The notes: generated from the letters alone by a model not told the origin. A stretch of DNA of 64,000 bases from Thiocystis violascens DSM 198 (GCF_000227745.2 NC_018012.1:1211478-1275477), one strand, 5' to 3'; numbered from the stretch's first letter, positions 44,448 through 53,257 are shown. A program made the numbers and translations.

Positions 44448-45418
44448 AGGATGTTAGGGGCTGTCTGCGCTGCGTCTGGCTCGGGCTGCTGTTCTCGGCT
44501 TTCATGCATGCGGCCATCGCCGCCGCCCTGCTGCGGGTCGATGCGCCGGCGTCGACCGCGTCGGCGGAGCGTGTCGTGAGTCTCGATCTCGCGCTGTTTG
44601 GCGCTGGCGAAGCGAGCGAGTCGACTGGCCCGATGGCGATGCCCGTGCCGGAAACGGCGCTTGCGGCGCCCACTCCGGCCCCCCTTCAGGAACAGCCCCG
44701 CGAGCCGGAGCCGGAGCCGGAGCCGGCAATCAACCAGGATGACCGCCCGCTATCGGTTGTGGGACCGGAGGTCAGGAGCGCGCCCGAGCCTGCAATCCCT
44801 CCGCTCCCCGTCCAACCGCCCGCGCCAGACGGGCGGATAGCCGCGAAAACCGCCAGACTCGAACCGAAGACGAAGGCTCCGTCACCCCCCCAGACATCGG
44901 TCAAACCCAAGCCAAAGCCCGCGTCAGTCGCCAAATCGAAGCCTAAGACCAAGTCTAAACCGACCGTGAAACCCTCGGCAACGGCCCAAAAAACGGCACC
45001 GACGACCGCCGCCGCGCCATCAGGCACATCGCGCAACCCGCGCCCCGACGCCGGAGCGGCATCCGGCACGAGAAAGGCGACACAGCCGTCCGGATCGGGG
45101 GGTGAAAGCGCCTCGGCGGTCAGGGATCGGTCGGAACAGGAGTATCTGAGCGCCCTGCAACAGGCCATCAAGCGCCATCAGAACTATCCGATGGAGGCCC
45201 GGCGCCGTCAGCAGACCGGTATCGCGACGGTCGCCTTCGTGATCCGGCCGGATGGCCGCATCGACCAGATCCGTCTTGCCAAAGGCTCCGGACAGTCGGC
45301 ACTCGACCGTGCCGCACTGGACGCACTGCGCCGACTCGGGCGTTTCAAGCCGATCCCAACCTCGCTTGGCCGTTCATCCTGGCCGCTGCGGGTACCGATC
45401 CGTTTCGACCTGAAATAA
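44444..45418 (+). CDS. tonB: TonB energy-transducing protein
   Basis: 324 residues. N-terminal membrane anchor (VWLGLLFSAFMHAAIAAALL), a long periplasmic spacer with Pro-Glu (EPEPEPEP) and Pro-Lys (VKPKPKPASVAKSKPK) runs, and the C-terminal TonB domain (YPMEARRRQQTGIATVAFVI, then DGRIDQIRLAKGSGQSALD). Couples the inner-membrane proton gradient to outer-membrane receptors. No TonB-dependent receptor gene is adjacent. Confidence 0.93.
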   Translation: MKDVRGCLRCVWLGLLFSAFMHAAIAAALLRVDAPASTASAERVVSLDLALFGAGEASESTGPMAMPVPETALAAPTPAPLQEQPREPEPEPEPAINQDDRPLSVVGPEVRSAPEPAIPPLPVQPPAPDGRIAAKTARLEPKTKAPSPPQTSVKPKPKPASVAKSKPKTKSKPTVKPSATAQKTAPTTAAAPSGTSRNPRPDAGAASGTRKATQPSGSGGESASAVRDRSEQEYLSALQQAIKRHQNYPMEARRRQQTGIATVAFVIRPDGRIDQIRLAKGSGQSALDRAALDALRRLGRFKPIPTSLGRSSWPLRVPIRFDLK

Positions 45419-45497
45419 CCCGCAATCCCTTGAACCATCGTTGGGTATATCATTGGTTCAGCATTCGCTGAAAGACTGAATCACGAGGACGAGAACC

Positions 45498-46268
45498 ATG
45501 GCATCACTGAACCTGGACCATCTGCAACCCCTGCGCGAGCAACTCGACGGACATGCGATCTACGGCGCCATCCAGCGCGTCGAGGATCTGCAAATCTTCA
45601 TGCACCACCATGTCTTTTCGGTCTGGGACTTCATGTCGCTGATCAAGTATCTGCAACGGTCCATCGCCCCGGTCCAGGTGCCCTGGATCCCGCAAGGCGA
45701 CCCCAGCCTGCGCTACTTCATCAACCAACTGGTGCTGGAGGAGGAATCCGACACTCTTCCGCTCGACGGCGGTCAAGTCGGCTATGCCAGCCATTTCGAG
45801 TCCTACTGTCAGGCCATGACCGAGATCGGCGCCGACGGCGAGATGCCCTGGCGTTTCCTCAAGCTGGTCGAGGAACAGGGCGTCGACCAGGCGCTCTACT
45901 CGCCGACCGTGCCCCTCCCCGCGCGCTATTTCTCAGAGACGACCTTCTGCTTCATCCGCGAGGATAAGCCGCATGAGGTCGCTGCCGCCCTGGCGCTCGG
46001 CCGCGAAAATCTGATTCCGGCGATGTTCCGCAAATTCCTCCAACACATGCAAATCAGCGAGACTCAGGCGCCCGCCTTCCACTATTACCTGAACCGGCAC
46101 ATCCATCTGGACGAGGATTTTCACGGCCCGCTGTCGTTCAAGCTGCTCGAAACCCTCTGCGGCGACGATCCCGAGCGCATCGCGGAGGCCGAAACGGCCG
46201 CGCAGGAGGCGCTCTGCGCGCGGATCCGCTTCTGGGACGGCGTGTTGGAGGCGATTCGGGCGGGTTGA
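45498..46268 (+). CDS. DUF3050 domain protein (haem-oxygenase-like helical fold)
   Basis: 256 residues. Matches the DUF3050 family from LQPLREQLDGHAIYGAIQRV through FMHHHVFSVWDFMSLIKYLQ, LVLEEESDTLP, SHFESYCQAM and the terminal HYYLNRHIHLDEDFHGPLSF. Many conserved His and Glu residues (HHHVF, EEES, NRHIHLDEDFHGP) suggest a metal-binding site as in haem-oxygenase-like diiron proteins. Reaction unknown. It precedes the DsrC-like gene. Confidence 0.85.
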   Translation: MASLNLDHLQPLREQLDGHAIYGAIQRVEDLQIFMHHHVFSVWDFMSLIKYLQRSIAPVQVPWIPQGDPSLRYFINQLVLEEESDTLPLDGGQVGYASHFESYCQAMTEIGADGEMPWRFLKLVEEQGVDQALYSPTVPLPARYFSETTFCFIREDKPHEVAAALALGRENLIPAMFRKFLQHMQISETQAPAFHYYLNRHIHLDEDFHGPLSFKLLETLCGDDPERIAEAETAAQEALCARIRFWDGVLEAIRAG

Positions 46269-46362
46269 ATCGCGCCCGGCGCGGGTTGATTCGCGATTCC
46301 TCGTCTCCACGTTGCATAAACCAACCAAAATTATCAATTATCCAGACAACGAGGACTCCATC

Positions 46363-46665
46363 ATGACCGCCACCGTCAGCGTTCCGCTCGACAACGAAGG
46401 ATTTCTGCTCAACCGCGACGACTGGAGCGAGGAGATCGCCGTCGAACTGGCCCGGACCGACGATTTCGAGATGACCGAACAGGTCATGTCCTTCATCCGC
46501 GAGGCCCGCGCCATGTTCGAGGAGGATGGCGTGGTGCCGCCCATCCGAATCTTCGCGAAAAAACAGAAGGTCTCGACCAAGGATCTCTACGACATCTTCA
46601 AGAAGGGGCCGATGAAGCTCATCTGCAAATGGGGCGGTCTGCCGAAACCGACTGGTTGCGTCTGA
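46363..46665 (+). CDS. DsrC/TusE-family sulfur-relay-like protein
   Basis: 100 residues from ATG 46363 (GAGG upstream). The C-terminal arm ICKWGGLPKPTGCV holds both redox cysteines (C88 and C99, C-x10-C), as in DsrC; TusE keeps only the last. The body has the family start (DNEGFLLNRDDWSEEIAVEL) and KDLYDIFKKGP, but is about 10 residues shorter than true DsrC because the loop around the KxxGN stretch is reduced. Several DsrC paralogs are known in purple sulfur bacteria, with unclear roles. No dsr genes are adjacent, so this is probably a paralog and not the DsrC of sulfite reductase. Confidence 0.85.
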   Translation: MTATVSVPLDNEGFLLNRDDWSEEIAVELARTDDFEMTEQVMSFIREARAMFEEDGVVPPIRIFAKKQKVSTKDLYDIFKKGPMKLICKWGGLPKPTGCV

Positions 46666-46688
46666 CAGACGACACTCAGATTGGATAG

Positions 46689-46709
46689 CGAGGGCGTCTC
46701 CCGCCCTCG
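46689..46709. terminator. Hairpin between two convergent genes, possible terminator
   Basis: Perfect 8-bp stem CGAGGGCG / CGCCCTCG with a 5-base loop, in the gap between the DsrC-like gene and the convergent amtB. No T-run on either side, so it is not a standard intrinsic terminator. Confidence 0.4.
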
Positions 46710-46740
46710 TGCCGGGTATGGTGCGAGTCTCCGCCTGCTG

Positions 46741-47946
46741 TCACACCTCGCCGCGATTGTAGTCGGGCTGCGCCGTGATTTTGTGGATGCTGAGATCCGC
46801 GCCGAGATATTCCTGCTCCTCGGTCAAACGTACCCCGACCGCCAGCTTGATCAGACCATAGATCGCGAAACCTCCGGCAAAGGCCACCAGCACGCCGATC
46901 AGGGTTCCCGCCAACTGCGCGGTCAGAGTCACGCCCCCTACCCCGCCCAGCGCCTGAAGCCCGAAGATCCCGGCGGCGATCCCACCCCAAAGCCCGCAGA
47001 GTCCGTGCAGCGGCCAGACTCCGAGCACGTCGTCGATCTTCCATTTGTTCTGGGTCAGGGTGAAGGCATAAACAAAGAGCGCGCCAGCGACCCCACCCGT
47101 CACCAACGCACCCAATGGGTGCATGAGATCGGAGCCGGCGCACACCGCGACCAGACCGGCCAGCGGTCCGTTATGCAGAAATCCAGGGTCGTTCCTGCCC
47201 ACGACCAAGGCCGCCAGGATGCCGCCGACCATCGCCATCAATGAGTTGACCGCGACCAGACCGCTCACCGCCTCCACCGTCTGCGCCGACATGACATTGA
47301 ACCCGAACCAGCCGACCGTCAGGGTCCAGGCGCCCAGCGACAGGAAGGGAATCGAGGATGGCGGATGGGCGGTCATGCCGCCATCGTGACGATAACGCCC
47401 AGTACGCGAACCGAGCAGCAACACGGCCGCGAGCGCGATCCAGCCGCCGACCGCATGCACCACCACGGAGCCGGCGAAGTCATGAAAGGGCGCGCCGAAG
47501 GTGGCCTCGATGAAGGTCTGCATCCCCAGGTTGCCGTTCCAGACCATGCCCTCGAAAAAGGGATAGAGCAGACCGACGATTAGGAAGGAGGCGAATAACT
47601 GCGGATAAAAACGCGCGCGCTCGGCGATGCCGCCCGAGACGATGGCCGGGATCGCCGCAGCGAACGTGAGCAGAAAGAAGAACTTGACCAGTGCGTAGCC
47701 GTTTTTTTCCTGAAGCGCCTCGGCGCCAGTAAAGAAGTCGACCCCATAGGCCAAACTGTAGCCGATGAAGAAATAGGCGATGGTGGAGATCGCGAAGTCG
47801 CTCATGATTTTCGACAGGGCGTTCACCTGATTCTTGGCCCGGACCGTGCCAAGCTCCAGGAACGCAAACCCCGCGTGCATGGCCAACACCATCACGGCGC
47901 CGATCAGGATAAAGAGAACGTCGGTACCTGCCTGCAATGATTCCAT
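46741..47946 (-). CDS. amtB: Ammonium transporter AmtB
   Basis: 401 residues, eleven or so membrane helices. Conducts ammonium across the inner membrane. The twin pore histidines are present in FAGSVVVHAVGGW and VWPLHGLCGLWGG; GGIAERARF and FNVMSAQTVEAV are also typical. The cytoplasmic tail ends near EEQEYLGADLSIH. The usual partner glnK is not adjacent, and no sigma-54 promoter (TGGCAC-N5-TTGC) was found in the upstream gap. Confidence 0.96.
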   Translation of the reverse strand: MESLQAGTDVLFILIGAVMVLAMHAGFAFLELGTVRAKNQVNALSKIMSDFAISTIAYFFIGYSLAYGVDFFTGAEALQEKNGYALVKFFFLLTFAAAIPAIVSGGIAERARFYPQLFASFLIVGLLYPFFEGMVWNGNLGMQTFIEATFGAPFHDFAGSVVVHAVGGWIALAAVLLLGSRTGRYRHDGGMTAHPPSSIPFLSLGAWTLTVGWFGFNVMSAQTVEAVSGLVAVNSLMAMVGGILAALVVGRNDPGFLHNGPLAGLVAVCAGSDLMHPLGALVTGGVAGALFVYAFTLTQNKWKIDDVLGVWPLHGLCGLWGGIAAGIFGLQALGGVGGVTLTAQLAGTLIGVLVAFAGGFAIYGLIKLAVGVRLTEEQEYLGADLSIHKITAQPDYNRGEV

Positions 47947-48141
47947 CTGTCATCTCGTTTTTAGGATTTTGAACGAGGCTTTAAGCATGGATCAGGCCAA
48001 CAGCAAGACAGTCGATCCCCGCGAGAAATATGGGCAACACAGAAATCCGGATGATCGAATTCAGTGCGGAACCGGAAAAAACGCACCTCAAAAGCGCCAG
48101 ATTGCATTGGATGACTTCGCATGCACGCCTTTCGGGACGAG

Positions 48142-48170
48142 TTGACATCGATGGTGTTACAAATGAAAAT
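48142..48170 (+). promoter_or_regulatory. Candidate promoter of the nickel transporter operon
   Basis: TTGACA (48142-48147), a 17-bp spacer and GAAAAT (48165-48170): a perfect -35 and a 4/6 -10. It lies about 37 bp before the nikK start codon. The inverted repeat proposed as a NikR operator starts inside the spacer and covers the -10. Confidence 0.5.
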
Positions 48171-48180
48171 TCGATCACAC
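48154..48180. promoter_or_regulatory. Candidate NikR operator, GTGTTAC-N13-ATCACAC
   Basis: Left half GTGTTAC at 48154-48160 and right half ATCACAC at 48174-48180 (5 of 7 bases of GTAACAC), spaced by 13 bp. From memory, Geobacter NikR uses GTGTTAC-N13/14-GTAACAC operators. Its position over the -10 of the candidate nikK promoter suits repression by Ni-bound NikR, whose gene is about 7 kb away. Confidence 0.5.
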
Positions 48181-48206
48181 TTCCTGCCGGTGATCGACGA
48201 TCCGCC

Positions 48207-48992
48207 ATGACTCGACCGATCTTGACACGCCTGCTCGTCACCCTGACCGGGGCGACTGCCCTCGCCATCTCCGCGAGCGCGCCAGCCCATTTCCAGGAAC
48301 TCATCCCCGCCGTCGAGATCGTCACGATCAAGAGCGGCAATCCGGTTGTGCTCCAACTCCAGTTCACCCATCCGATGGAACGCGGCCCGGCGATGGACAT
48401 GGGCAAGCCGGCGCGGTTCGGCGTCCTCGGTCCCGCCGGACAGGAGGATTTGCTGGCAAGCCTGACCGCCCGCGAGGTCGAGGGCAAACAGGCTTACGCA
48501 GCCGAGTATCGCGTCAAACAACCCGGCGACCATGTCTTCTTCGTCGAACCCGCGCCCTATTGGGAGCCGGCCGAAGGGGTCATGATCGTCCACTACACCA
48601 AAGTCGTCGTCGACGCCTTCGGGGCCGGGGAAGGCTGGGATGCCGAGGTCGGACTGCCGGTCGAGATCGTGCCGCTCACGCGCCCCTATGGGCTTTGGAC
48701 CGGCAACCTGTTCAGCGGCATCGTCAAGCAGTCTGGCCAGCCAGTCCCGTTCGCCGAGATCGAGGTGGAATGGCGCAACGACGGCTCGGTCACGCCGCCT
48801 GCGGACGCTTTCATCACTCAGGTCGTGAAAGCGGACAGCAATGGGGTCTTTCACTACGCCATGCCGCGCGCCGGCTGGTGGGGCTTCGCGGCCTTGCTGG
48901 AAGGCGAAACACCGATGAAGAACCCGGAGGGCAAGGAGGTTCCGGTCGAGGCCGGCGCCTTGATCTGGGTGCGCGCGCGGGATATGAACTAG
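48207..48992 (+). CDS. nikK: Nickel ECF transporter accessory protein NikK (DUF4198)
   Basis: 261 residues from ATG 48207. Signal peptide or N-terminal anchor ([20 protein letters not shown]) followed by a DUF4198-type periplasmic domain ([48 protein letters not shown]). It begins a five-gene run whose order K-M-L-Q-O is that of predicted nickel ECF transporters. It probably binds or delivers nickel on the periplasmic side. Confidence 0.88.
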   Translation: MTRPILTRLLVTLTGATALAISASAPAHFQELIPAVEIVTIKSGNPVVLQLQFTHPMERGPAMDMGKPARFGVLGPAGQEDLLASLTAREVEGKQAYAAEYRVKQPGDHVFFVEPAPYWEPAEGVMIVHYTKVVVDAFGAGEGWDAEVGLPVEIVPLTRPYGLWTGNLFSGIVKQSGQPVPFAEIEVEWRNDGSVTPPADAFITQVVKADSNGVFHYAMPRAGWWGFAALLEGETPMKNPEGKEVPVEAGALIWVRARDMN

Positions 48993-49004
48993 GGCAGCCG
49001 GCTG

Positions 49005-49625
49005 ATGGCTCACATTCCCGATGGCGTGCTCTCGGCGCCGGTGCTGATCGTCGGCGGACTGGTGTCCGTGGGCCTGCTGGCGGTCGCGTTGCGCCGACTC
49101 GATTATGATCGCCTGCCTCAGACGGCCGTGCTGTCGGCGGCCTTTTTCGTCTCCTCGCTCATCAGCGTCCCGATTGGCCCCAGTAGCGTGCATCTGCTGC
49201 TCAATGGGCTGATGGGTCTGCTGCTCGGCTGGACCGCGCTGCCGGCGCTGTTCGTGGCCCTAGTGCTCCAGGCCGCTTTTTTCGGCTATGGCGGTATTCT
49301 GGTGCTTGGCGTCAATACCATGAACATGGCCCTGCCCGCGCTGTTCTGCGCGCTTTTGCTGGCCCCCTGGATGCGGCGGGTCGCGCCGGATCGTCTGTTC
49401 TGGATCGGCGCGGCGGCCGGCGGACTCGGAGTACTGATGACCGGCGTACTGGTCGCGCTGAGCCTGGGACTGAGCGGCAAGGCGTTTCTGCCTGCGGCGG
49501 GTGTACTGGTGGTGACCTACCTGCCGCTGGCGCTGGTCGAGGCGGTCATCACGGGAACGGTCGTGGCCTTTCTCGCGCGGGTTGCCCCGGAACTGCTGCG
49601 GTCTTCCGAGGTCTCCCATGCCTGA
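49005..49625 (+). CDS. nikM: Nickel ECF transporter substrate-specific membrane protein NikM (CbiM-like)
   Basis: 206 residues with about six membrane helices. CbiM/NikM proteins bind the metal through the N-terminal amine and a histidine at position 2; here the sequence begins M-AHIPDGVLS, so His2 is reached only if the initiator Met is removed, which the following Ala favours. The segment ISVPIGPSSVHLLLNGLMG, then LGWTALPALFVALVLQAAFF, matches the family. The gene overlaps nikL by 8 bp. Confidence 0.92.
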   Translation: MAHIPDGVLSAPVLIVGGLVSVGLLAVALRRLDYDRLPQTAVLSAAFFVSSLISVPIGPSSVHLLLNGLMGLLLGWTALPALFVALVLQAAFFGYGGILVLGVNTMNMALPALFCALLLAPWMRRVAPDRLFWIGAAAGGLGVLMTGVLVALSLGLSGKAFLPAAGVLVVTYLPLALVEAVITGTVVAFLARVAPELLRSSEVSHA

Positions 49626-50286
49626 TCCCGGTTCGCGCGCCAGGCACCCATTCCCCCGCCGCCTGATTCTGCCGCTCATGCTCGCGTTGACCAGCCTGCC
49701 GGTCGCTGCCCACAAACTCCAGGTGTTTGCCTTCGCCGAGGGCGACCGCATCGAGGGCACGACCTATTTCGCCGGCGGCGCGAAGGCGGCGGGGGCGCGC
49801 ATCCAGATCCAGGATACCGCTGGACAGGTGCTCGCCCAACTGACGCCGACGGAGGACGGCCAGTTCCGCTATCGGGCGCGGACGCTGACCGACTATCTCA
49901 TCGTCGCCGAGAGCGGCGACGGTCATCGCGCGCAATGGCGGATACGGGCGGACGAACTGGCGGGCGGGTTTCCGCTGGCGGGCGCCGAATCACCCCAACT
50001 CCAGACCCACGAGACCTCGACCTCCGAGCCCGCGGAAACCGAGCGCGCCCGTCTCCCCAATCCCGTCGCCGCGCCGGTTTCCGGCGAGACACACGACATC
50101 GACCCGGCGCTCATCGCCGCCATCGACCAGGCCGTCGCCCGTCAGATGCGTCCGCTGCGCGAACAACTCATCGCCGCGCGGGATGAGGTTCGGTTGCGCG
50201 ACATCCTGGGCGGGATCGGCTACATCCTCGGCCTGACCGGGCTTGCGCTCTGGTGGCGCAGCCGTCGGCCCGACACCCAATCATGA
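49618..50286 (+). CDS. nikL: Nickel ECF transporter accessory protein NikL
   Basis: 222 residues from ATG 49618. An N-terminal hydrophobic segment (RRLILPLMLALTSLPVAA), a carboxypeptidase-regulatory-like periplasmic domain (HKLQVFAFAEGDRIEGTTYF), and a C-terminal helix (GGIGYILGLTGLALWW): the two-anchor topology described for NikL. The segment before the last helix is a charged coiled coil (MRPLREQLIAARDEVRLRD). Confidence 0.88.
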   Translation: MPDPGSRARHPFPRRLILPLMLALTSLPVAAHKLQVFAFAEGDRIEGTTYFAGGAKAAGARIQIQDTAGQVLAQLTPTEDGQFRYRARTLTDYLIVAESGDGHRAQWRIRADELAGGFPLAGAESPQLQTHETSTSEPAETERARLPNPVAAPVSGETHDIDPALIAAIDQAVARQMRPLREQLIAARDEVRLRDILGGIGYILGLTGLALWWRSRRPDTQS

Positions 50287-51041
50287 GCCAGACGGCCTTG
50301 CTCATCCCTCGCGGGTCAGGCTGGATCGCCGTCCGCGATCCCCGTCTGCGCATCGTCGCCGCCCTGTCGTTCGCGCTGGTCGCCATCAGTCTTCAGCATC
50401 CGCCCGCGCTTCTGGCCGCCTTTCTGTTCGCTGCCGCGCTGGCGGCCAGCACCGGGATGCGCGCACCCGATCTCTTGTGGCGACTGCTGGCACTGGAAGG
50501 ATTCATGCTCGTCCTGCTGATCACCCTGCCCTTCACGGTGCCCGGCAGTCCATGGATCGCGTTCGGCCCTCTCGCCGCCAGTCAGGAGGGCCTGGCGCTC
50601 GCCGTCACGATCCTGCTGCGGGCCAACGCCGTGGTGCTGGTGCTGCTCGCCCTGGTCGGCAGCCTGGAACCGGTCGTCTTCGGTCATGCGCTGGCGCGGC
50701 TGGGCGTGCCCGAAAAGCTGGTCCATCTTCTCTTGATGACGATCCGCCAGATCCATCTGCTGCATCAGGAATTCATCCGTCTGCGCCAGGCCATGCGGGC
50801 GCGCGCCTTCGTTCCGCGCAGCGATCGGCACACCTGGAACAGCTATGGCTGGTTGATGGGCATGCTGTTGGTGCGCAGTCTGGCGCGCTCGCAACGCCTG
50901 CTGGCGGCGATGCGCTGCCGCGGATTTCAGGGCCGACTCTATCTGCTGGATTCGACCCATTGGGAGCCTGCCGATACCGCGCTGGCGCTTGGACTCGCGC
51001 TGCTGCTCGGCGGCCTGACGACCCTGGACTGGCTGGCATGA
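50283..51041 (+). CDS. nikQ: Nickel ECF transporter coupling protein NikQ (CbiQ-like)
   Basis: 252 residues, ATG overlapping the nikL stop. Transmembrane T component joining NikM to the ATPase. The cytoplasmic coupling region typical of CbiQ/EcfT is seen as FIRLRQAMRARAFVPRS and LLAAMRCRGFQGRLY, with the RxRG/Ala-Arg-Gly-type motifs that grip the ATPase. About five helices. Confidence 0.92.
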   Translation: MSQTALLIPRGSGWIAVRDPRLRIVAALSFALVAISLQHPPALLAAFLFAAALAASTGMRAPDLLWRLLALEGFMLVLLITLPFTVPGSPWIAFGPLAASQEGLALAVTILLRANAVVLVLLALVGSLEPVVFGHALARLGVPEKLVHLLLMTIRQIHLLHQEFIRLRQAMRARAFVPRSDRHTWNSYGWLMGMLLVRSLARSQRLLAAMRCRGFQGRLYLLDSTHWEPADTALALGLALLLGGLTTLDWLA

Positions 51042-51820
51042 CGGCGCCACTGCTCGAACTGCGCCAGGCCACCTTTGAGTATCCCGAGCGCGCCGTACTG
51101 AGCGGCGTGGATTTCACGCTGAACGCGGGCGATCGGGTCGCGCTGGTCGGGCCGAATGGCGCCGGCAAGACGACCTTGCTGCATCTGCTGGTCGGTCTAC
51201 GGCGCCCGAGCGCCGGGCAGGTGCTGGCGTTTGGCGAGGCACGCCGGAGCGAGGCCGATTTCCGCCCGGTGCGGGCGCGGGTCGGATTGCTGTTCCAGGA
51301 TTCGGACGATCAGTTGTTCTGCCCGACCGTGCTTGAGGATGTCGCCTTCGGACCGCTGAATCTGGGCCGCCCGCACTCGGTCGCGCGTGACGATGCCCTG
51401 CGAACGCTGGAGGCGCTCGGGCTGGCCGGATTTGCCGAGCGCGTCACCCATCGTCTGTCCGCCGGCGAAAAACGACTGGTGGCGCTGGCCACCGTGCTTG
51501 CAATGAACCCCGAGGCGCTGCTGCTCGACGAGCCGACCAACGGTCTCGACGAGGCCACCGAACAGCGTCTCGTCGAACATCTGTCCGGATTGGATCAGGC
51601 CATGATCATCGTCTCTCACGACCGGCGTTTCCTGGAACGGCTGGCGACCCGCGCCGTCCGACTGGCCGATGGACGCCTGACGGACGCCATCCTACACAGC
51701 CACGGACACAGCCATCGACACGCCCATCTCCATCTGCACGCGCCCGGCGTCAGCGCCGAGCACGAACATGATTCGTCCGTGCCAGCCCACGCGGACCATC
51801 ATGTCCCGGATGGGCCATGA
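51038..51820 (+). CDS. nikO: Nickel ECF transporter ATPase NikO with His-rich tail
   Basis: 260 residues. ABC ATPase: Walker A GPNGAGKTTLLH, Q-loop VGLLFQDSDDQLFCPTV, signature RLSAGEKRLVALATVL, Walker B ALLLDEPTNGLDE, switch His in IVSHDRRF. After about residue 218 it carries a tail dense in histidine (HSHGHSHRHAHLHLHA, then EHEHD and ADHH), which may store or sense metal on the cytoplasmic side. Its stop directly abuts the stop of the convergent protease gene. Confidence 0.94.
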   Translation: MTAPLLELRQATFEYPERAVLSGVDFTLNAGDRVALVGPNGAGKTTLLHLLVGLRRPSAGQVLAFGEARRSEADFRPVRARVGLLFQDSDDQLFCPTVLEDVAFGPLNLGRPHSVARDDALRTLEALGLAGFAERVTHRLSAGEKRLVALATVLAMNPEALLLDEPTNGLDEATEQRLVEHLSGLDQAMIIVSHDRRFLERLATRAVRLADGRLTDAILHSHGHSHRHAHLHLHAPGVSAEHEHDSSVPAHADHHVPDGP

Positions 51821-52753
51821 TCAATCCGAACGCGGTTGCGCCATCTTGAAAAAGGCACGACACCCCTCCTGCCGATCGCCATCGTCCGCCGCGCCCAATC
51901 CGTTCAGGTTGACGGACATGTTGGAGCGCGCGGCATCGAGACGGCTCAAGCCGTAGACGGTGCCGTTCACGCCGACGACCCGACCCGAGCGCAACACCGG
52001 CCCCCCGGAATCGCCTGGACTCAAGGACGGCTCGCCCGCGCGCATCAGACCGCCATAGGTGTAGAAGTTGACCGGATCGACACGGATGACCTCGGTGGTG
52101 CCCCAGTGGCGCCGACCGAAGGGGTGCTTCTGGCGGGCCAGCGCGATGTTTTTCAGGCTCTCGTACCCATAGCCGACGAGTTGCACCGCGTCGCCCGGAA
52201 GCAGCGGCGCGCAATCGACCCTGGCGAGCGGAATCGACGCCGTGGGTTCGCGCACGAACAGGATGGCGACATCCGGAAAACGGGACGTGAAATGGTGACT
52301 GGCCTCGATGAGGCGGATGCGGCGCGCCAGTTCCTCGCCCGTGTAGCGCGCGCGATAGTCACGAACTTTCTCTTCCCGGTAGGCGAAAAAGCGTTGCAAC
52401 GCCTCCCGGTAACGGGGATGTATCTGCGTTTTCCGGAGCGTCAAACCGATGAAATCCTCGCGTGTCATTGGCTCCGTCCGGTTGCTGACGAAGATCCGTC
52501 GCCCCGGCTGAAACGCGGCGTCCAAGGTTCCTGCGCGCATGTCCGCGACACAGTGCGCGGCGGTCAGGAAGGCATCCGGAGCGATCTTGGTCGCCGAACA
52601 ATGCGGGGTTTCACCCAGGGTCAAGGCGACCACGGCGCTGAAATCTTCCCGCGCGTCGACCTCTCCACCCAGCAGGGCCGTGGCCGGCAGCGGGATGGCG
52701 GACAGCGCCAGGCACGCCAACGTGATCAGCGCTCGAATGCCGGTCGATTTCAA
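51821..52753 (-). CDS. Exported trypsin-like serine protease (S1)
   Basis: 310 residues, starting at TTG 52753; no ATG or GTG lies early enough to keep the signal peptide (ALITLACLALSAIPLPATA). Catalytic triad visible: His in FLTAAHCVAD, Asp in FPDVAILFVRE, Ser in SPGDSGGPVLRS. Two or more cysteine pairs suggest disulfides. It lies 5 bp behind a small membrane-anchored protein and the HerA-like ATPase in the same direction; the substrate is unknown. Confidence 0.88.
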   Translation of the reverse strand: MKSTGIRALITLACLALSAIPLPATALLGGEVDAREDFSAVVALTLGETPHCSATKIAPDAFLTAAHCVADMRAGTLDAAFQPGRRIFVSNRTEPMTREDFIGLTLRKTQIHPRYREALQRFFAYREEKVRDYRARYTGEELARRIRLIEASHHFTSRFPDVAILFVREPTASIPLARVDCAPLLPGDAVQLVGYGYESLKNIALARQKHPFGRRHWGTTEVIRVDPVNFYTYGGLMRAGEPSLSPGDSGGPVLRSGRVVGVNGTVYGLSRLDAARSNMSVNLNGLGAADDGDRQEGCRAFFKMAQPRSD

Positions 52754-52757
52754 GGTG

Positions 52758-53252
52758 TCAGTGTCTCTCGGTCGCGAAGCGAAAGGGCGCGGCCAGAATG
52801 CCTTCCGGGGTATGGAGTAGCACCCTGGCCTCCCAGATCATGCGCGCGCGCGCGCACACCGGCAGCATGCCCTGCCCTTCGTAACGTCCCGACCGCACCT
52901 CCCGAAGCGTCACGCGATTGAAGCCCATGTTCATGTCGACGCCGACAAAATCCACCTCGACGGCGGTCGTCGCGAAACCGCTGGCCTCGACAACCAGTCG
53001 CAGTGGCGTCGCGATGGGGATGGCAGGGGGGGTGATCGCAAAGCTGACCGCGCGGCCATCCGGGAAACGCGCCGTGCAGGGACCGGCGCGCAGATCGCAG
53101 TCGGGGTCGGGTTCCGTGACCTGAAGCAGCGGTGGATACAGGATCGGCCAGACTTTCTGGACCGCAACCGCAACCACTCCCGCCAGCAGCAGACCCAAGA
53201 CACCCCACAGCAGGATGGTCGTGCGCGTCGGAGAGGCAGTGACTGTACGCAT
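52758..53252 (-). CDS. Membrane-anchored protein of unknown function
   Basis: 164 residues. One N-terminal membrane helix (ILLWGVLGLLLAGVVAVAV) followed by a beta-rich extracytoplasmic domain with three cysteines (two in DCDLRAGPCTARF, one in VCARAR). It resembles small single-pass proteins with an Ig-like periplasmic domain, but I recognise no family. It is between the HerA-like ATPase and the serine protease genes with 4-5 bp gaps, so it is almost certainly co-transcribed. Confidence 0.78.
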   Translation of the reverse strand: MRTVTASPTRTTILLWGVLGLLLAGVVAVAVQKVWPILYPPLLQVTEPDPDCDLRAGPCTARFPDGRAVSFAITPPAIPIATPLRLVVEASGFATTAVEVDFVGVDMNMGFNRVTLREVRSGRYEGQGMLPVCARARMIWEARVLLHTPEGILAAPFRFATERH

Positions 53253-53257
53253 CTAGC

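Noticed and set aside
47947-48141. Search for a sigma-54/NtrC promoter in front of amtB
   Set aside because: No TGGCAC-N5-TTGC match was found on the amtB strand.
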